Assembly: GCA_947493035.1 (NCBI GenBank)
Contig: CANLOW010000014.1
Span: 1 to 42,327 of the forward strand
Origin: an uncultured Aquimarina sp.
GTDB lineage: Bacteria; Bacteroidota; Bacteroidia; Flavobacteriales; Flavobacteriaceae
Length of the DNA stretch: 42,327 nt
Direction of reading: 5' to 3'
Under the pieces are notes generated by a model. That model did not search any database, had not been told where the DNA came from, and saw nothing but the letters and a program-made list of their open reading frames with translations. Both the position numbers and the translations under genes were made by a program. This document shows positions 41,547 through 42,327 of this stretch, piece after piece. The number at the start of each line of letters is the position of its first letter. Position 1 is the stretch's first letter.

Positions 41547-41648
41547 CATAAAAAAGAAACCTATTAAGTTGTTTTGTTTTTTAATCTAAAGGCTTTTAGC
41601 TACTAAAGTGACTTTGAATTATAAATTTAATATTTATAACCTTCCCTT

Positions 41649-42203
41649 ATGAATTGGATTTTAAACCCTTGGCCGTGGTATGTTAGTGGACCACTATTAG
41701 CCTTAGTAATGCTCTTACTACTTATCGTTGGAAAAAGATTTGGAATGTCATCAAACCTTAGAACCTTATGTACCATATGTGGAGCAGGAAAAAAGACTTC
41801 TTTTTTTAAATTTGATTGGAAAGCTCAAAAATGGAATTTAATAGTAATGATAGGTACTATCATAGGTGGACTATTAGCGTCACATTTCTTAACCAATGAT
41901 CACACCGTATCTATTTCAAAAAACACCGTAAATTACTTAAATGAGTTAGGGTTTATGGATGCTGGAAAAGCATATGTGCCTAGTACATTATTTGATCTAT
42001 CTACAATTTCTATAAAATCATTACTACTTCTTATCGCAGGAGGGTTTATGGTAGGTTTTGGAGCAAGGTATGCAGGAGGTTGTACTTCGGGTCACGCCAT
42101 ATCCGGTTTGAGTAATTTACAATTGCCTTCTCTTATTGCTGTTATCGGTTTTTTTGCCGGTGGTATCATCATGATTTATCTTTTATTCCCTTTAATTTTT
42201 TAG
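41649..42203 (+). CDS. YeeE/YedE-family thiosulfate/sulfur transporter subunit
   Basis: 184-aa inner-membrane protein. Hydrophobic segments occur at about residues 8-27, 58-78, 118-140, 150-165 and 165-183. Diagnostic GARYAGGCTSGHAISGL (about 139-155) and an N-terminal LCTICGAGKKTSFFKFDW (about 40-57) carry the conserved Cys thought to handle thiosulfate or sulfane sulfur (YeeE/TsuA group). In Bacteroidota this half is normally followed by a second protein (DUF6691) completing the transporter; here only a remnant follows 1 nt after the stop. It is preceded by a Crp/Fnr operator. Confidence 0.9.
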   Translation: MNWILNPWPWYVSGPLLALVMLLLLIVGKRFGMSSNLRTLCTICGAGKKTSFFKFDWKAQKWNLIVMIGTIIGGLLASHFLTNDHTVSISKNTVNYLNELGFMDAGKAYVPSTLFDLSTISIKSLLLLIAGGFMVGFGARYAGGCTSGHAISGLSNLQLPSLIAVIGFFAGGIIMIYLLFPLIF

Positions 42204-42204
42204 C

Positions 42205-42273
42205 ATGAAATTTATAAGTTATTTATCTATCGGAATTTTATTTGGTATTAACCTGAGTTCGATTAAAAAATAG
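42205..42273 (+). pseudogene. Truncated start of the DUF6691 YeeE partner
   Basis: MKFISYLSIGILFGINLSSI then KK and a stop after 22 codons, 1 nt downstream of yeeE. Its opening matches the normal partner, which begins like MK..YLxxGILFGIVLxKSE. Shifting frame at the A6 run near 42265-42270 continues SELTSMFSLEF before another stop, resembling the KSExISW.R.QEM that should follow. The window ends at 42327, so this may be a pseudogene or an assembly error. Confidence 0.45.
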
Positions 42274-42327
42274 CGAGCTGACTAGTATGTTCAGTCTTGA
42301 ATTTTAATGATGGTTTTTTAGGTAAGA

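Overview
The window is AT-rich (roughly one third G+C by eye) and comes from a member of the Bacteroidota, most likely a marine Flavobacteriaceae. The evidence is perfect matches to the Bacteroidota -7 promoter box TAnnTTTG before several genes, almost no Shine-Dalgarno sequences, many short lipoproteins, the alternative GlmU family beside a type B L31 gene, an OmpA protein of PorE-like architecture, and a YeeE/rhodanese/Crp-Fnr sulfur cluster. Genus cannot be fixed from the sequence alone.

Layout. 1-2.9 kb: a 7-bp tandem repeat, a DEAD-box RNA helicase and a small exported protein. 3-10.4 kb: a Kdo/WaaP-type kinase gene faces away from a tight seven-gene run of six glycosyltransferases (GT9, GT2, GT4, GT4, GT2, GT-A-like) with a TsaC/Sua5 tRNA-modification gene in the middle; this is probably an LPS core or surface-glycan locus. 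10.4-18.7 kb: mostly housekeeping (hisS, LOG-family nucleosidase, AraC regulator, SRPBCC protein, cold-shock protein, GlmU-like protein, L31, OmpA/PD40 protein), with a striking 51-bp hairpin after the glycan operon. 19.1-30.5 kb: an accessory block of secreted proteins and lipoproteins built from MORN/YwqK, SH3b, YARHG and papain-like amidase modules, plus a GT-C-like membrane protein. 30.8-36.5 kb: an overlapping three-gene signalling operon (LytS-type kinase, a TPR-linked pseudokinase, and a LytTR regulator), a membrane protein with a duplicated domain, and a 49-aa lipoprotein. A degenerate dispersed repeat recurs in the intergenic gaps from 21 to 36 kb. 36.6-42.3 kb: M18 aminopeptidase, two exported rhodaneses, a Crp/Fnr regulator, a sterol-desaturase-like protein with a lipoprotein, a 30-aa membrane micro-ORF, a DUF2892 protein, a YeeE/YedE transporter and a broken-looking remnant of its usual partner.

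Two systems stand out. First, the sulfur cluster: three near-identical GTAAC-N4-GT(C/T)AC palindromes lie upstream of the rhodaneses, the micro-ORF/DUF2892 unit and YeeE. Each sits exactly 22 nt before a -7-like box, which places its centre near -40.5, the class II activator position for Crp/Fnr proteins. The Crp/Fnr gene lies inside the cluster, so these palindromes define a probable local regulon for thiosulfate or sulfane-sulfur handling. Second, a LytS kinase with an intact phospho-acceptor His and ATP site is translationally linked to a sister protein that has lost the His, N-box and G-box residues but kept the fold and gained a TPR sensor. This is a candidate kinase/pseudokinase receptor pair.
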